64,000 nucleotides of DNA from Thalassospira xianhensis MCCC 1A02616 (GCF_003326475.1 NZ_JPWA01000004.1:62001-126000), one strand, 5' to 3'; counted from the first letter of the stretch, positions 50,307 to 62,345 are shown. Numbers and translations: made by a program. The notes: generated from the sequence alone by a model not told the origin.

Positions 50307-52313
50307 TTAACCCATCTTCCAAATTGTGTAAGACACCAAGGCGGCAATACCGATCAGCATCGCAAACGCATAGTGATAGACGAAACCGCTCTGAAGGGCG
50401 CTGACACGACGTGCAATGTTACGGCATGCTGCGGCGACACCATCCGGACCGACACCGTCGATCAATGCACCATCGCCCGATTTCCAGAAGCCATAGCCAA
50501 GATAGAAGGCAGGCTTGACGAAAATCTTGTCGTAAAGTTCGTCGAAGTACCATTTGTTCAGCGCGAAGCGGTACAGACCATTGAAGGTGTTGGCCAACTG
50601 ACGCGGCAGCGACGGAACCAGCTTGTACATCACAAGGGCGATGACAAAGCCCGATACCATGGCAACAAACGGTGCCAGTTTGACCCAGCCCGGAACATGG
50701 TGTGCATGTTCAAGGGCCTGATGACCTTCGGCCATGAAGATCGCGCCGTTCCAGAACGCCAGCATCTCTTCATAGTCACCACCACCGAACCAGTCCTTGG
50801 CGAACCAGCCGGCAAAGATTGCACCGATGGTCAGGAACAGAAGCGGCAGCGTCATGACAGCCGGGCTTTCATGGACATGTGCCATGGTCCGCTCGTCCGC
50901 ACGCGGGGTGCCAAAGAAGGTCATGAAGATCAGGCGCCAGCTATAGAACGACGTCATCAGTGCCGCCAGGATACCGGCCCAGAAGGCATAGGTCCCGACT
51001 GCGGTATGTGCCGCAAACGCGCTTTCGATGACAAGGTCCTTGGAATAGAAGCCCGCAAGCCCCGGGAAACCGGTAATCGCAAGCGTACCAACCATCATCA
51101 CCGCAAAGGTCAGCGGAACCATCTTATAGATGCCGCCCATCTTGCGCATGTCCTGCTCGTCGGACATCGCATGGATCACCGAACCGGCACCAAGGAACAG
51201 AAGCGCCTTGAAGAAGCCGTGCGTCATCAGGTGGAACACGCCTGCCGAATAGGCCGACACACCGCAGGCAAAGAACATATAGCCAAGCTGCGAACAGGTC
51301 GAATAGGCGATCACGCGCTTGATGTCGTTCTGAACGCAACCAATGGTCGCGGCAAAGAACGCGGTCGATGCACCGACAACCGTCACGATGGCAAGGGTGG
51401 TTTCGGCATACTCAAAGATCGGCGACAGGCGCGCGACCATGAACACACCGGCCGTCACCATGGTTGCCGCGTGGATAAGTGCGGAAACCGGCGTCGGGCC
51501 TTCCATCGCATCAGGCAGCCACGTATGCAGGCCAAGCTGTGCCGATTTGCCCATCGCACCGATAAACAGCAGGAAACAGGTGATCTCAAGCGCCGAAAAC
51601 TCGTGACCAAGGAACAAAAGGGTCGTTCCGGCAACTTCCTCGGCATTGCCAAAGATCACATCGAACTGAACGCTATCGAACAGGACGTAAACCGCAAAGA
51701 TACCAAGGGCGAAGCCAAAGTCACCAACACGGTTGACGATGAACGCCTTGATCGCAGCGGCCGATGCCGACGGCTTGGAATACCAGAAACCGATCAGAAG
51801 ATAGGACGCAAGCCCCACCCCTTCCCAGCCGAAGAACAACTGGATCAGGTTGTCTGCGGTCACCAGCATCAGCATGGCAAAGGTAAACAGCGACAGATAC
51901 GCCATGAAACGCGGCTTGTCGGGATCGTGCGACATGTAACCGATGGAATAGATATGCACCATCGACGACACACCCGTCACAACGATCAGCATGACACAGG
52001 TCAGCGTATCAAAACGAAGCGCCCATTCAGCCGTGAAGTTGCCCGAAGAAATCCAGGTAAACAGCTGAACCGTGATCGGGTTGCCGCCAAGGGCAACATC
52101 GACAAAGGCAAAAATCGAAATGATGAAGGCCGTCACCACACCGCCAACCGTAATCAGCTGGGAAATGCGATCAGACGTCGAAACACCGTGATGATGGCCG
52201 TGGCTGTCATGACCGTGACCGGCATCGGACGTGGACGACATGGCGCCGGCCAGCGTGATGATGCCTGCGATCGTGGCAGCGATCAGGGGCAGGAATACAA
52301 TCAGAGGATACAT
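50307..52313 (-). CDS. nuoL: NADH-quinone oxidoreductase subunit L
   Basis: Largest antiporter-like subunit of complex I, with the lateral helix. 668 residues. A His-rich loop ([14 protein letters not shown]) follows the first helix, unusual in density and a possible metal-binding stretch. Channel motifs: [58 protein letters not shown] and [18 protein letters not shown]. The C-terminal part (from about 535) holds the long lateral helix. Confidence 0.96.
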   Translation of the reverse strand: MYPLIVFLPLIAATIAGIITLAGAMSSTSDAGHGHDSHGHHHGVSTSDRISQLITVGGVVTAFIISIFAFVDVALGGNPITVQLFTWISSGNFTAEWALRFDTLTCVMLIVVTGVSSMVHIYSIGYMSHDPDKPRFMAYLSLFTFAMLMLVTADNLIQLFFGWEGVGLASYLLIGFWYSKPSASAAAIKAFIVNRVGDFGFALGIFAVYVLFDSVQFDVIFGNAEEVAGTTLLFLGHEFSALEITCFLLFIGAMGKSAQLGLHTWLPDAMEGPTPVSALIHAATMVTAGVFMVARLSPIFEYAETTLAIVTVVGASTAFFAATIGCVQNDIKRVIAYSTCSQLGYMFFACGVSAYSAGVFHLMTHGFFKALLFLGAGSVIHAMSDEQDMRKMGGIYKMVPLTFAVMMVGTLAITGFPGLAGFYSKDLVIESAFAAHTAVGTYAFWAGILAALMTSFYSWRLIFMTFFGTPRADERTMAHVHESPAVMTLPLLFLTIGAIFAGWFAKDWFGGGDYEEMLAFWNGAIFMAEGHQALEHAHHVPGWVKLAPFVAMVSGFVIALVMYKLVPSLPRQLANTFNGLYRFALNKWYFDELYDKIFVKPAFYLGYGFWKSGDGALIDGVGPDGVAAACRNIARRVSALQSGFVYHYAFAMLIGIAALVSYTIWKMG

Positions 52314-52320
52314 ATCTGCC

Positions 52321-52629
52321 TTACCCCTTCATCATGTTGATGTCTTCAACCGCAATCGTGCCGCGGTTACGGAAATAGACCACCAGGATCGCAAGACCGA
52401 TCGCTGCCTCGGCGGCGGCAACGGTCAGGACGAAGATGGTGAAGACCTGTCCGACGAGATCGCCAAGGAACGACGAGAACGCGACAAGGTTGATATTGAC
52501 TGCCAGCAGCATCAGCTCGATCGACATCATGATGATGATGACGTTCTTGCGGTTCATGAAGATGCCAAAGATCCCGAGTGTGAAAAGGATCGCCGCGACG
52601 GTCAAATAATGTGCAAGACCGATTTCCAT
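52321..52629 (-). CDS. nuoK: NADH-quinone oxidoreductase subunit K
   Basis: Small three-helix membrane subunit of complex I (102 residues) with the channel glutamates in [17 protein letters not shown] and [22 protein letters not shown]. Its ATG shares one base with the nuoJ stop, showing coupling. Confidence 0.96.
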   Translation of the reverse strand: MEIGLAHYLTVAAILFTLGIFGIFMNRKNVIIIMMSIELMLLAVNINLVAFSSFLGDLVGQVFTIFVLTVAAAEAAIGLAILVVYFRNRGTIAVEDINMMKG

Positions 52630-53237
52630 CAGATCCCCCTACCGACCGGAACTTTTTTGACTTCAAGCGTGTCAGCGCGATCGCGTTTGACCTGCTCGGA
52701 GATTTTCTGACGGCGGACACCTTCACGGGTACGCAGCGTCAGGACAATTGCGCCAATCATCGCAACAAGCAGCACCAGACCGGCGGCCTGGAAGATGTAT
52801 GCGTAATCGGTGTAGATCAGTTGGCCAAGCGCCTCGACATTGGTCAGTCCGGCGGGCGTCGGATGCGCCAGAACCGCAACCTTGTCATCAGACAGTGCCC
52901 AGCCCGCGCCGACAAACGCCAGTTCCACAAACAGCACCAGCGCGATCAGAACCCCGATCGGCAGATAGTTGAGGAAACCTTCGCGCATCTCGACAAAGTT
53001 GATGTCGAGCATCATGACGACGAACAGGAACAGAACCGCGACCGCGCCGACATAGACGACGACGAGCAGCATGGCGAGAAACTCAGCACCCAGCAGGACG
53101 AAAAGCCCGGCTGCGTTAAAAAATGTCAAAATCAGCAGCAGTACCGAATGCACCGGGTTGCGAACGGTCACAACCGCAGTCGCGGACAGAACCGCGACAG
53201 TAGCAAACAGGTAAAAAGCCAAAGCCTGTACGACCAT
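52629..53237 (-). CDS. nuoJ: NADH-quinone oxidoreductase subunit J
   Basis: Five-helix membrane subunit of complex I. 202 residues from ATG 53237 ([19 protein letters not shown]), with AAGGGGG upstream; the longer frame to 53369 reaches into nuoI's 3' end and is rejected. Typical [31 protein letters not shown] segment with the pi-bulge helix. Confidence 0.95.
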   Translation of the reverse strand: MVVQALAFYLFATVAVLSATAVVTVRNPVHSVLLLILTFFNAAGLFVLLGAEFLAMLLVVVYVGAVAVLFLFVVMMLDINFVEMREGFLNYLPIGVLIALVLFVELAFVGAGWALSDDKVAVLAHPTPAGLTNVEALGQLIYTDYAYIFQAAGLVLLVAMIGAIVLTLRTREGVRRQKISEQVKRDRADTLEVKKVPVGRGI

Positions 53238-53317
53238 AAGGTACCCCCTTGGCGAGCCGCCCCGCCCCAATGGCAGAAGCGGCCCATGAACTCTCTTTAT
53301 ACGATCAGACGCGACAC

Positions 53318-53806
53318 TTACCGATAAGGTGCGTCTGCCTCCAATCGTGCAGCAAGCTCGGCTTCCCAACGCTCGCCATTTTCAAGAAGCTTGTCCTTGT
53401 CATAGAGAAGCTCCTCGCGGTTTTCGGTTGCGAACTCGAAGTTCGGACCTTCAACGATTGCATCCACCGGGCAGGCTTCCTCGCAGAAACCACAATAGAT
53501 GCATTTCGTCATATCGATATCGTAGCGCGTCGTACGACGCGAACCGTCGTCGCGCGGCTCAACCTCGATGGTGATGGCCTGCGCGGGACAGATCGCCTCG
53601 CAAAGTTTGCACGCAATGCAACGCTCTTCCCCGTTGGGATAGCGACGCAGCGCATGTTCGCCACGGAAACGCGGGCTAAGCGGACCCTTTTCATACGGAT
53701 AGTTCAGCGTCACCTTCGGCTTGAACATGTATTTCAGGGTGAGCGCCATGCCGGAAACGAGTTCCACCAGCAGGAAGCTCCGGGCCGTCCGATCAATAAA
53801 TGACAT
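53318..53806 (-). CDS. nuoI: NADH-quinone oxidoreductase subunit I
   Basis: Peripheral-arm ferredoxin-like subunit carrying clusters N6a and N6b. 162 residues with two CxxCxxCxxxCP motifs: [16 protein letters not shown] (about 62-77) and [17 protein letters not shown] (about 101-117). The N-terminus has [17 protein letters not shown], typical of the family. Confidence 0.97.
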   Translation of the reverse strand: MSFIDRTARSFLLVELVSGMALTLKYMFKPKVTLNYPYEKGPLSPRFRGEHALRRYPNGEERCIACKLCEAICPAQAITIEVEPRDDGSRRTTRYDIDMTKCIYCGFCEEACPVDAIVEGPNFEFATENREELLYDKDKLLENGERWEAELAARLEADAPYR

Positions 53807-53838
53807 CGTTTACCTCTCTCTTATCCGATGCGCGGCGA

Positions 53839-54852
53839 TCAGGCCGGGACCTTGTCAAAAGCAACCAGGAACGTGGCGACCAGCATGACCCAGGCAAATG
53901 ACAGCGGCAGGAAGACTTTCCAACCCAGACGCATAAGCTGGTCATAGCGGTAACGCGGGAATGTCGCACGCACCCAGAGGAATATGAACAGAACGAAGCA
54001 GATCTTCAGAATGAACCAGATCGGCCCCGGGATGAAATCAAGAACCGGCAGCGGCGCGGTCCAGCCCCCCAGGAACAGAACGGCGCAAAGACCGCTCATC
54101 AGGATCATGTTCGCGTATTCACCCAGGAAGAACAGCGCAAAGGTCATCGCCGAATAATCGACGTTATAACCCGACACCAGTTCGGCTTCCGCTTCCGGAA
54201 GGTCAAACGGCGCGCGGTTCGTTTCAGCAAGGATCGACACGATGAAGACCACAAACATCGGCAGGTGATAGATGAAGTTCCATTCCCAGATACCGCCGCC
54301 CTGTCCGCGAACGATATCGCTCAGGTTCAGCGAACCGGTGGTCAGCAGAACAGAAATGATGATCAGGCCAATCGAAATCTCGTACGAAACCATCTGGGCG
54401 CCGGAACGCAGCGCACCAAGGAAGGCGTATTTGGAGTTCGATGCCCAACCGGCCATCACGATGCCGTAAACACCCAGCGATGAAATCGCGAACAGGTACA
54501 GAATACCGACATTCAGATCCGCCAGAACCATGCCCTCGTCGAACGGAATAACCGCCCAGGCAATGATCGCCAGAATGAAAGTCAGCATCGGGGCGATGAT
54601 AAACACGCCCTTGTTGGCACTGGTCGGAACGATTGTTTCTTTCAGAAACAGTTTCAGACCATCGGCCAGCGGTTGCAGAAGACCAAACGGCCCCACAACG
54701 TTCGGGCCCTTGCGCAACTGCATCGCACCGATGACCTTGCGCTCGGCATAGGTCAGATAGGCGACAGCAACCAGCAGCGGGACAACAATCGCCAAAATCT
54801 TGGCGACGATCCAGACCAGCGGTTCAATATATCCGTCCCAAAGAAGTTCCAT
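53839..54852 (-). CDS. nuoH: NADH-quinone oxidoreductase subunit H
   Basis: Membrane subunit at the quinone-binding junction between arms. 337 residues, eight to nine helices: [60 protein letters not shown] (quinone-site acidic loop) and [25 protein letters not shown] near the C-terminus. Confidence 0.97.
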   Translation of the reverse strand: MELLWDGYIEPLVWIVAKILAIVVPLLVAVAYLTYAERKVIGAMQLRKGPNVVGPFGLLQPLADGLKLFLKETIVPTSANKGVFIIAPMLTFILAIIAWAVIPFDEGMVLADLNVGILYLFAISSLGVYGIVMAGWASNSKYAFLGALRSGAQMVSYEISIGLIIISVLLTTGSLNLSDIVRGQGGGIWEWNFIYHLPMFVVFIVSILAETNRAPFDLPEAEAELVSGYNVDYSAMTFALFFLGEYANMILMSGLCAVLFLGGWTAPLPVLDFIPGPIWFILKICFVLFIFLWVRATFPRYRYDQLMRLGWKVFLPLSFAWVMLVATFLVAFDKVPA

Positions 54853-54939
54853 CGGTCAAACCGTATCTTTTGCGTTTCGTCCCTGAATTGGGACACCCCC
54901 TTGCGGGACGGGCGACGATGTCATCGCCGCCCCCCAAAC

Positions 54940-57000
54940 TCAGGCAACCTTCTCGGCAGCCGCATCCTTGACGAAGGCCTCTGTACATTTGGCCATCGTC
55001 ACCGATGCACGGCTGATCGGGTCGGTCATATAGAAATTGCGAACCGGCGAGGTAAAGCTGTCTGGCTTCATATCGCCTTTCTTGCCGAAATCGGCCCACT
55101 CTGCCTTGGTAACAGCATTCAGCGAGGTGAAAGTCGGGCTGAGCTCAACCATGCGCGAACGCACGGCTTCAATGCTGTCATACGGAAGCGCCTGGCCAAG
55201 TGCGCCCGAAAGCGCACGAACAATCGCCCAGTCTTCCTTGGCGTCGCCAACCGGGAAAACAGCGCGCCAGCCCTGCTGGGCGCGGCCTTCGGTATTGACG
55301 TAGGTACCGTTCTTTTCGGTATAGGCAGCACCCGGCAGGATCACGTCTGCGGCCTGTGCACCGGCATCGCCCATCGCCCCCTGATAGACCACAAAGGCCT
55401 TCTCAAGTTTCGACATGTCGATTTCATCGGCACCCAGCAGGTAAACAACCTCGACATCGCCTTTTGCCGCAGCATCAAGGATGTCATTGGTCGCAAGACC
55501 ACCCTCGCCCGGAACAAAGCCCAGATCAAGGCCACCAACGCGCGATGCGGCGGTGTGCAGGACGTTAAAGCCGTTCCATTCGCCCGAAACCATGCCGTAT
55601 TTGTCGGCAATCGCCCGGACGGTCGCCAGAACCGCATCGCTGTCGTCACGGTTAAGCGCACCCATGCCAACGATGATCATCGGCTTTTCGGCGGCTTTCA
55701 GAACCTTGGCGAAATCGTTTTTGCCATCGAGAACCGCAGAAAGCGTTTCGGCACCGGCACCAAGATAGTCATGCTTATAGGTCGGGTCCCAGCTTTCGCC
55801 GATGATACCAACCTTGAAGTCACCGGCCGTCGCACGCCAGCGCTTGCGCAGGCGGGAATTGATGATCGGTGCTTCGGCACGGACATTTGCCCCAGCGATC
55901 AGGCAGGCATCGGCTTCGTCAATGCCCGAAATCGTGGTGTTAAAGATATAGGATGCACGCGGACCGCCGATTTTCGAACCGTCCTGACGGCAATCAAGGT
56001 TCGGCGAACCAAGGATCCCCATCAGATCCTTAAGGGCGGTCATCGATTCACAATCAACCGTGTCACCGGCAATTGCTGCAATCTTCTTGCCGTCCAGCCC
56101 CGAAACCTTTGCCTTGATCGCGGCAAATGCCTCGTCCCAGCTTGCTGCTTTCAGCTTGCCATCGACACGGACATACGGACGATCCAGACGCTGGCGTTTC
56201 AGGCCGTCAATCGCGTAACGGGTTTTGTCCGAAATCCATTCCTCGTTCACGTCGTCATTGGTACGCGGCAGAACGCGCATGACTTCGGCACTGCGGGAAT
56301 CGATACGGATGTTCGATCCGACCGCATCCATAACGTCGATGCTGTCGGTCTTTTTCAGTTCCCACGGACGTGCGGTAAACGCATAGGGCTTGGATGTCAG
56401 CGCGCCAACCGGGCAAAGATCGACCAGGTTCCCCGAAAGTTCGGAATTGATCGATGCTTCGATATACGGTCCGACCTCGGTATCCTCGCCACGGTAAACC
56501 GCACCCATGGTGCCGACACCGGCGACTTCCTCGGAAAAACGGACGCAACGGGTGCAGTGAATGCAACGGGTCATGATCGTTTTGACGATCGGGCCCAGTT
56601 CCTTGTCCTTCACCGCACGCTTTTTCTCGGCATAGCGCGACGCGTCAAAACCATAGGCCATCGCCTGGTCCTGAAGGTCACATTCACCGCCCTGGTCACA
56701 GATCGGGCAATCCAGCGGATGGTTGATCAGCAGGAATTCCATCACGCCATTGCGTGCTTTCTTGACCAGATCGGAATCCGTCTTGATCACCATTCCATCT
56801 GCCGCAGGCATGGCACAGGACGCGACCGGCTTCGGTGCGCGTTCCATCTCGACCAGACACATACGGCAGTTGCCGGCGATTGACAGGCGTTCGTGATAGC
56901 AGAAACGCGGAATCTCCTTCCCGGCCTCTTCACAGGCCTGAAGGACTGTCGCCCCGGCTTCTACTTCAACTTCAATACCGTCAACTGTCAGTTTCGGCAT
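54940..57000 (-). CDS. nuoG: NADH-quinone oxidoreductase subunit G
   Basis: Large iron-sulfur subunit of the peripheral arm. 686 residues: an N-terminal 2Fe-2S ferredoxin domain (CEEAGKEIPRFCYHERLSIAGNCRMCLVE), a His-Cys 4Fe-4S domain (CPICDQGGECDLQDQAMAYG with nearby CIHCTRCVRFSEEVAGVG) and the CPVGALTSKPY motif, then a molybdopterin-oxidoreductase-like domain (from about 220) that has lost cofactor binding. The extra N7 cluster motif of E. coli NuoG is not visible. Followed by an 87-nt gap before nuoH. Confidence 0.96.
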   Translation of the reverse strand: MPKLTVDGIEVEVEAGATVLQACEEAGKEIPRFCYHERLSIAGNCRMCLVEMERAPKPVASCAMPAADGMVIKTDSDLVKKARNGVMEFLLINHPLDCPICDQGGECDLQDQAMAYGFDASRYAEKKRAVKDKELGPIVKTIMTRCIHCTRCVRFSEEVAGVGTMGAVYRGEDTEVGPYIEASINSELSGNLVDLCPVGALTSKPYAFTARPWELKKTDSIDVMDAVGSNIRIDSRSAEVMRVLPRTNDDVNEEWISDKTRYAIDGLKRQRLDRPYVRVDGKLKAASWDEAFAAIKAKVSGLDGKKIAAIAGDTVDCESMTALKDLMGILGSPNLDCRQDGSKIGGPRASYIFNTTISGIDEADACLIAGANVRAEAPIINSRLRKRWRATAGDFKVGIIGESWDPTYKHDYLGAGAETLSAVLDGKNDFAKVLKAAEKPMIIVGMGALNRDDSDAVLATVRAIADKYGMVSGEWNGFNVLHTAASRVGGLDLGFVPGEGGLATNDILDAAAKGDVEVVYLLGADEIDMSKLEKAFVVYQGAMGDAGAQAADVILPGAAYTEKNGTYVNTEGRAQQGWRAVFPVGDAKEDWAIVRALSGALGQALPYDSIEAVRSRMVELSPTFTSLNAVTKAEWADFGKKGDMKPDSFTSPVRNFYMTDPISRASVTMAKCTEAFVKDAAAEKVA

Positions 57001-57027
57001 GTCTCAATCCCTCTCAACAGGCCCCTC

Positions 57028-58308
57028 TCAGGCCGCGATCCGTGCGCGATATTCCTTGATCCGCCGTTCCATTTCGGGACGGAAGTGACGGATCAGACCC
57101 TGGATCGGCCATGCAGCTGCATCGCCAAGCGCACAAATAGTGTGGCCTTCGACCTGTTTGGTCACATCCCACAGCAGGTCAATTTCATCAAGCGTGGCCT
57201 GTCCCCGGACCATGCGCGCCATGATGCGCGCCATCCAGCCCGTACCTTCACGGCACGGCGTGCACTGGCCACAGCTTTCATGCTGGTAGAATTCCGACAG
57301 ACGTGCGATGGCGTAAACGATGTCGGTGGACTTATCCATCACGATCACCGCCGCCGTACCAAGACCCGATCCCACTTCACGCAGGGCATCGAAATCCATC
57401 AGCACATTGTCGCAAATGTCTTTGGTCATCAGCGGAACGGACGAACCGCCCGGAATAACCGCCAGAAGATTGTCCCAGCCGCCGCGAACACCGCCGCAAT
57501 GCTTGTCGATCAGCTCGCGCAGCGGAATGCTCATGGCTTCCTCGACCGTGCAGGGCTTTTCGACATGGCCGGAAATCGCAAACAGCTTGGTACCGTGGTT
57601 GTTTTCACGGCCAAAACCGGTGAACCATGCACCGCCACGGCGCAGGATTTCCGGCACCACAGCAATCGATTCGACGTTGTTCACCGTCGTCGGGCAGCCA
57701 TACAGACCGGCATTGGCCGGGAATGGCGGCTTCAGACGCGGCTGGCCTTTCTTGCCCTCAAGGCTTTCGATCAGCGCGGTTTCCTCGCCACAGATATACG
57801 CCCCTGCACCAAGATGCAGATAAAGGTCGTAATCCCAGCCCGAACCGCAGGCATTCTTGCCAAGCAGACCGGCTTCATAGGCTTCGTCAATCGCACGCTG
57901 AAGGTTGGATGCCTCGTGATAGAACTCCCCACGGATATAGATATATCCAGCATGGGCGTTCATCGCGAAGCTGGCCAGAAGGCAGCCTTCAATCAGGGTA
58001 TGCGGATCATTGCGCATGATCTCGCGGTCTTTGCACGTACCAGGCTCGCCCTCGTCGGCATTCACCACAAGATAGCTCGGACGACCATCGGATTCCTTGG
58101 GCATGAACGACCATTTCAGGCCGGTCGGGAAGCCAGCGCCCCCACGACCACGCAAACCGGATGCCTTCATCTCGTTGATGATCCAGTCGCGCCCTTTTTC
58201 AATCAGGGCCTTGGTGCCGTCCCAGTTGCCACGCGCCTGTGCCGCTTTAAGACCGAAGTCCTGAAAACCGTACAGGTTGGTAAAGATACGATCCTTATCC
58301 TGCAGCAT
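57028..58308 (-). CDS. nuoF: NADH-quinone oxidoreductase subunit F
   Basis: NADH-oxidising flavoprotein subunit. 426 residues from ATG 58308 ([18 protein letters not shown]), one base after the nuoE stop; the frame reaching 58362 lies inside nuoE. FMN/NADH-binding motif [19 protein letters not shown] (about 55-73), [37 protein letters not shown], and the 4Fe-4S N3 motif [12 protein letters not shown] near 345-356. Confidence 0.97.
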   Translation of the reverse strand: MLQDKDRIFTNLYGFQDFGLKAAQARGNWDGTKALIEKGRDWIINEMKASGLRGRGGAGFPTGLKWSFMPKESDGRPSYLVVNADEGEPGTCKDREIMRNDPHTLIEGCLLASFAMNAHAGYIYIRGEFYHEASNLQRAIDEAYEAGLLGKNACGSGWDYDLYLHLGAGAYICGEETALIESLEGKKGQPRLKPPFPANAGLYGCPTTVNNVESIAVVPEILRRGGAWFTGFGRENNHGTKLFAISGHVEKPCTVEEAMSIPLRELIDKHCGGVRGGWDNLLAVIPGGSSVPLMTKDICDNVLMDFDALREVGSGLGTAAVIVMDKSTDIVYAIARLSEFYQHESCGQCTPCREGTGWMARIMARMVRGQATLDEIDLLWDVTKQVEGHTICALGDAAAWPIQGLIRHFRPEMERRIKEYRARIAA

Positions 58309-58309
58309 C

Positions 58310-58972
58310 TCAGGCCTCCCCTTCGCTTGCATCAGCAGACTGATCGGCAGCGCCGCAGCCACAGAATGCCTTCAGAACCTTGGGACCATCGATCGGCTCG
58401 CAGCCGCGACGACCGATCTGCGGACCGGCTTTCGGCTTTTCACCCTTTTTCAGGGCATCAAGGATCGACTTGGTGCTATCGGCAGTCAGGTCTTCGTAAT
58501 AATCGTCGTTAATCTGCATCATCGGTGCGTTAACGCACGCGCCAAGGCATTCAACCTCGATCAGGGTGAACTGGCCGTCTTCGGTGGTTTCACCGATTCC
58601 GATGCCCAGTTCCTTCTTGCAGGTATCAACGACATCCGCCGAACCGCGCAGCCAGCAAGGGGTCGTGGTGCAGACCTGGATGAAGTTCTTGCCGACCGGG
58701 GCAAGGTTATACATCGTATAGAAGGTCGCCACCTCATAGACGCGAATGGCCGGCATATCGAGCATGTCGGCAATGTAATCCATTGCGACTGTCGGAACCC
58801 AGTTACCCTCGGTCTGACGCTGTGCCAGATCAAGCAGCGGCATGACCGCGCTCTGCTGGCGGCCTTCCGGATACTTGGCGATAATCTTTTTTGCCCGCTC
58901 CATGTTTTCCGGGGAAAACGCAAAGCTGACAGGCTGAAGCTCTCTCGGAGCTGGTCTTCTCAAATGGCTCAT
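58310..58972 (-). CDS. nuoE: NADH-quinone oxidoreductase subunit E
   Basis: Thioredoxin-like 2Fe-2S subunit (cluster N1a). 220 residues. Cluster ligands are in [11 protein letters not shown] and [15 protein letters not shown]. After about residue 165 comes a Pro/Lys/Gly linker and a tail with [31 protein letters not shown], which is longer than in E. coli NuoE (166 aa) and carries three additional cysteines; such extensions occur in alphaproteobacteria. The start overlaps nuoD by 4 nt (ATGA). Confidence 0.95.
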   Translation of the reverse strand: MSHLRRPAPRELQPVSFAFSPENMERAKKIIAKYPEGRQQSAVMPLLDLAQRQTEGNWVPTVAMDYIADMLDMPAIRVYEVATFYTMYNLAPVGKNFIQVCTTTPCWLRGSADVVDTCKKELGIGIGETTEDGQFTLIEVECLGACVNAPMMQINDDYYEDLTADSTKSILDALKKGEKPKAGPQIGRRGCEPIDGPKVLKAFCGCGAADQSADASEGEA

Positions 58973-60147
58973 CGGTCAATCTCACCGAACACGATATCAA
59001 GCGACCCGATATTGGCAACGACGTCGGCCAGCATGTGGCCCTTGGACATGAAGTCGATGCCCTGAAGGTGCGGGAACCCGGGTGCGCGAATTTTGCAGCG
59101 ATACGGACGGTTCGAGCCATCCGAAATGAGATACACGCCAAACTCGCCCTTCGGTGCCTCGACCGCGGCATAGCATTCGCCCGCCGGAACGTGGAACCCT
59201 TCGGTAAAGAGTTTGAAGTGATGGATCAGGGCTTCCATCGAGCGTTTCATTTCTGAACGCGACGGCGGCGCCACCTTGTTATTTTCAACGATAACAGCAC
59301 CATCAGGCATTTCCTTAATGGCCTGCTTCATGATCCGCAGCGACTGATTCATTTCTTCGAAACGGACCAGGAAGCGATCATAGCAGTCGCCGTTTTTGCC
59401 GATGGGAATATCGAAATCGAAATCTTCGTACGAGTCATAGGGCTGCGATTTACGCAGATCCCACGCCATGCCCGATGCACGGATGTTCGGACCGGTAAAG
59501 CCCCAGTCAAGGGCCTCCTCGGGCGAAACGATCCCGATATCAACAGTACGCTGTTTGAAGATACGGTTGCCGGTCAGGATACGGTCGAAATCCTTGACGA
59601 ATTTCGGGAACTGATCACACCAGGCATCAATATCGGCCAGCAACCCGGCCGGAAGATCGGCTGCAACGCCGCCCGGACGGAAATAGTTGGCATGAAGACG
59701 GGCACCGCATGCGCGCTCATAGAATTCCATGAGCTTTTCACGTTCCTCGAAGCCCCACAGCAGCGGGGTCATCGCACCAACGTCAAGCGCAAAGGCCGTC
59801 AGGTTCAGAAGATGGTTCAGGATACGGCCCATTTCCGCATACAGGACGCGGATATACTGGGCGCGTTTCGGCACCTCGACACCCATCAGCTTCTCGATGG
59901 CCAGGCAATAGGCATGTTCCTGGTTCATCGGCGCGACATAGTCGAGACGGTCGAAATACGGGGTCGCCTGAATATAGGTTTTATATTCGATCAGCTTTTC
60001 CGTACCGCGGTGCAGAAGGCCGATATGCGGATCGGCGCGTTCGATAACCTCGCCGTCCATTTCAAGAACCAGACGCAGAACGCCGTGCGCCGCAGGGTGC
60101 TGCGGGCCGAAGTTCATGGTCATGTTTTTGATTTTTTGTTCCGACAT
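58969..60147 (-). CDS. nuoD: NADH-quinone oxidoreductase subunit D
   Basis: 49-kDa type subunit lining the quinone site, related to NiFe-hydrogenase large subunits. 392 residues: [26 protein letters not shown] near the N-terminus (the HPAAHG quinone loop), [39 protein letters not shown], and C-terminal [20 protein letters not shown]. It is separate from nuoC, which precedes it with a 1-nt overlap. Confidence 0.97.
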   Translation of the reverse strand: MSEQKIKNMTMNFGPQHPAAHGVLRLVLEMDGEVIERADPHIGLLHRGTEKLIEYKTYIQATPYFDRLDYVAPMNQEHAYCLAIEKLMGVEVPKRAQYIRVLYAEMGRILNHLLNLTAFALDVGAMTPLLWGFEEREKLMEFYERACGARLHANYFRPGGVAADLPAGLLADIDAWCDQFPKFVKDFDRILTGNRIFKQRTVDIGIVSPEEALDWGFTGPNIRASGMAWDLRKSQPYDSYEDFDFDIPIGKNGDCYDRFLVRFEEMNQSLRIMKQAIKEMPDGAVIVENNKVAPPSRSEMKRSMEALIHHFKLFTEGFHVPAGECYAAVEAPKGEFGVYLISDGSNRPYRCKIRAPGFPHLQGIDFMSKGHMLADVVANIGSLDIVFGEIDR

Positions 60148-60776
60148 CAGGCCTTGCCCTCCGCCTTTTCATCGCCGGGAAGAACATGCTGGATGCCTTC
60201 CCACGGGCTTTCGAAATCGAAGTTACGGAAATCCTGAACCAGTTTCACCGGCTCGTAGACAACGCGCTTCTGCTCGTCGTCATAGCGAACCTCGACATAA
60301 CCGGTCAGCGGGAAATCCTTGCGAAGCGGATGACCTTCGAAACCGTAATCCGTCAGGATACGGCGCGGGTCCGGGTGATTGTCAAAGAAGATGCCGAACA
60401 GATCCCATGCCTCGCGCTCGAACCAGTTGGCGGCGTTGTAAACGGGAACGGCACTTGGCACCGGGGTATCTTCGTCGGTACGAACCTTGACGCGCACACG
60501 CAGGTTATGCTTGAGCGACAGCAGGTGATACACGACGTCGAAACGCTCGGCGCGTTCGGGATAGTCAACCCCGCAAATGTCGACAAGCTGCTTGAACAGG
60601 CAGCCCGCATCATCGCGAAGGAACGTCAGAACTTTAAGAATAGCATCGCGTTTGACCACGATGGACAGCTCGCCATAACGGTACTGGGTTTCCAGAACCT
60701 TGTCGGCAAACTGGGACACCACTAGATCTTTAAGATCTTTCAGCGCGGCGCTGTTATCGCTGAGCACTTCGCTCAT
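60147..60776 (-). CDS. nuoC: NADH-quinone oxidoreductase subunit C
   Basis: 30-kDa type peripheral subunit. 209 residues: [20 protein letters not shown] and the signature [47 protein letters not shown] (about 120-167). Stand-alone, not fused to NuoD. Its stop overlaps the nuoD start (TGATG type). Confidence 0.97.
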   Translation of the reverse strand: MSEVLSDNSAALKDLKDLVVSQFADKVLETQYRYGELSIVVKRDAILKVLTFLRDDAGCLFKQLVDICGVDYPERAERFDVVYHLLSLKHNLRVRVKVRTDEDTPVPSAVPVYNAANWFEREAWDLFGIFFDNHPDPRRILTDYGFEGHPLRKDFPLTGYVEVRYDDEQKRVVYEPVKLVQDFRNFDFESPWEGIQHVLPGDEKAEGKA

Positions 60777-60795
60777 GCAAGCCCCCTATTAAGGA

Positions 60796-61338
60796 TCAGC
60801 GTGTCAGGACACCGGTACGGCGGATTTTCTTTTGCAACTGCATCACGCCGTAAATCAGCGCTTCGGCTGTCGGCGGGCACCCGGGAACATATACGTCCAC
60901 CGGAACAACGCGATCACAACCGCGCACCACCGAATAGGAATAGTGATAATAACCGCCACCATTCGCACATGATCCCATCGAGATCACCCAGCGCGGTTCG
61001 GCCATCTGGTCGTAAACCTTGCGAAGTGCCGGTGCCATCTTGTTGGTAAGCGTCCCTGCAACGATCATCACGTCGGACTGACGCGGGCTCGGACGGAACA
61101 CAAGACCGTAACGGTCAAGATCGTAACGCGACGCGGCGGCATGCATCATTTCCACAGCACAGCAGGCCAGACCGAATGTCATCGGCCACAGCGAACCGGT
61201 GCTTGCCCAGCTTGCCAGCTTGTCGAGATTGGCAAGGACAAAGCCCTTGTCATTCATCTCGTCGAACACGCCCTTAAGCAGGGTATCCTGATCCTGACCG
61301 GGTGCCAGGGGGGCGCCTGTATTGGTGCTCACTCCCAT
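60796..61338 (-). CDS. nuoB: NADH-quinone oxidoreductase subunit B
   Basis: Carries cluster N2, the last electron donor to quinone. 180 residues from ATG 61338 ([10 protein letters not shown]), overlapping the nuoA 3' end with GGAG 7 nt upstream; ATG 61359 would lie deeper in nuoA. N2 ligands are in [24 protein letters not shown] and [20 protein letters not shown]. Confidence 0.96.
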   Translation of the reverse strand: MGVSTNTGAPLAPGQDQDTLLKGVFDEMNDKGFVLANLDKLASWASTGSLWPMTFGLACCAVEMMHAAASRYDLDRYGLVFRPSPRQSDVMIVAGTLTNKMAPALRKVYDQMAEPRWVISMGSCANGGGYYHYSYSVVRGCDRVVPVDVYVPGCPPTAEALIYGVMQLQKKIRRTGVLTR

Positions 61339-61694
61339 TCCAATGCTCCCTTCTTCCATTCATAGACAAATCCGACCGTCAGCACAGCCAGGAAGATCAC
61401 CATAGAAAAGAAACCGAAGGTGCCGATGTCGCCAAGGGTCACAGCCCACGGGAACAGGAACGCAACTTCGAGATCGAAAATGATGAACAAGATGGCGACC
61501 AGATAGAACCGGACATCAAACTTGATGCGCGCGTCTTCAAACGGCGCAAATCCGCATTCATATGCGGACAGTTTTTCAACATCAGGAGCCTGCTTGGCCA
61601 GAACCAGCGACGCGATGACGATAACCGCCGAGAGACCGACGGCGATCCCGATGAAAATCAGGATCGGAAGATATTCCGAAAGAAGCTCTTGCAT
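61329..61694 (-). CDS. nuoA: NADH-quinone oxidoreductase subunit A
   Basis: Three-helix membrane subunit and first gene of the complex I operon. 121 residues: [44 protein letters not shown] is the family signature, with the Cys-containing loop. AGAGGTCAGAG precedes the ATG. A perfect inverted repeat CCAGGT-N4-ACCTGG (61733-61748) lies in the upstream region. I could not find a convincing promoter. Confidence 0.96.
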   Translation of the reverse strand: MQELLSEYLPILIFIGIAVGLSAVIVIASLVLAKQAPDVEKLSAYECGFAPFEDARIKFDVRFYLVAILFIIFDLEVAFLFPWAVTLGDIGTFGFFSMVIFLAVLTVGFVYEWKKGALEWE

Positions 61695-61981
61695 CTCTCT
61701 GACCTCTCAAGAACAGGCCTCTTTTGACCCGACCAGGTCCCCACCTGGCCTATACCGGCGCACCATAACGTATGCACCGCACAAGTTCCAGCCCCGTAAG
61801 CGGTTTTAACACTGCCTAAGGCCGGAAACTTCCTAATCTTTTTGCCATTCTCTGCTCTCCGATATCGGGTCGCGTAACGTCATGATCAAGTCCGTTTCTT
61901 GCAAAGCAACATGCGCTGCACGTGAAAAGGCGATCGCGGAAAGGACGAAACGTCCGAACAAAGACAACAGATGCGTGATCA

Positions 61982-62058
<77 letters not shown>

Positions 62059-62082
62059 AAATGACCAGCTATTGGCGCGCCT

Positions 62083-62111
62083 TTGTTAGACCAGCACCTA
62101 TGGCAAGTCAA
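62083..62111 (-). promoter_or_regulatory. Predicted promoter of tRNA-Asp
   Basis: On the minus strand TTGACT (62111-62106), a 17-nt spacer, TAACAA (62088-62083); expected start about 18 nt before the tRNA 5' end. Confidence 0.6.
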
Positions 62112-62318
62112 GCTGATACCAGCGTTTTCAACCATCTCGTCAATTGCGCCGGAGATCATCACCCTGTGAAACACATCACAGGCCCCGGCTTTTGGACAAA
62201 TAACGCTTTTCCAATCACTTCCGGGGACGGTTTCGTCAGTTACCTTTGCATCCTGCGCTTAGCTTTTATAGAATTGTTGATAAATAGATTATATTCTTTG
62301 CCGCTAGAAACAGGCATG

Positions 62319-62345
62319 TTCGCCCGGGTGAACAAACCCGGCGAA
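62319..62345 (+). promoter_or_regulatory. Hairpin in the fliG 5' leader
   Basis: TTCGCCCGGGT and ACCCGGCGAA form a stem with one bulge and a 6-nt loop, ending 27 nt before the fliG start. The 45 nt before it are AT-rich, with TATATT at 62290-62295 as a possible -10. No flagellar-type operator was recognised. The rest of the 314-nt spacer from the tRNA shows no gene. Confidence 0.4.

Noticed and set aside
50373-52340. 655-residue open frame on the plus strand opposite nuoL, and a similar 736-residue frame at 54673-56883 opposite nuoG
   Set aside because: Both are mirror frames of strongly biased GC-rich genes; their composition is Arg/His/Gln-rich and they contain none of the conserved motifs that the minus-strand proteins show.
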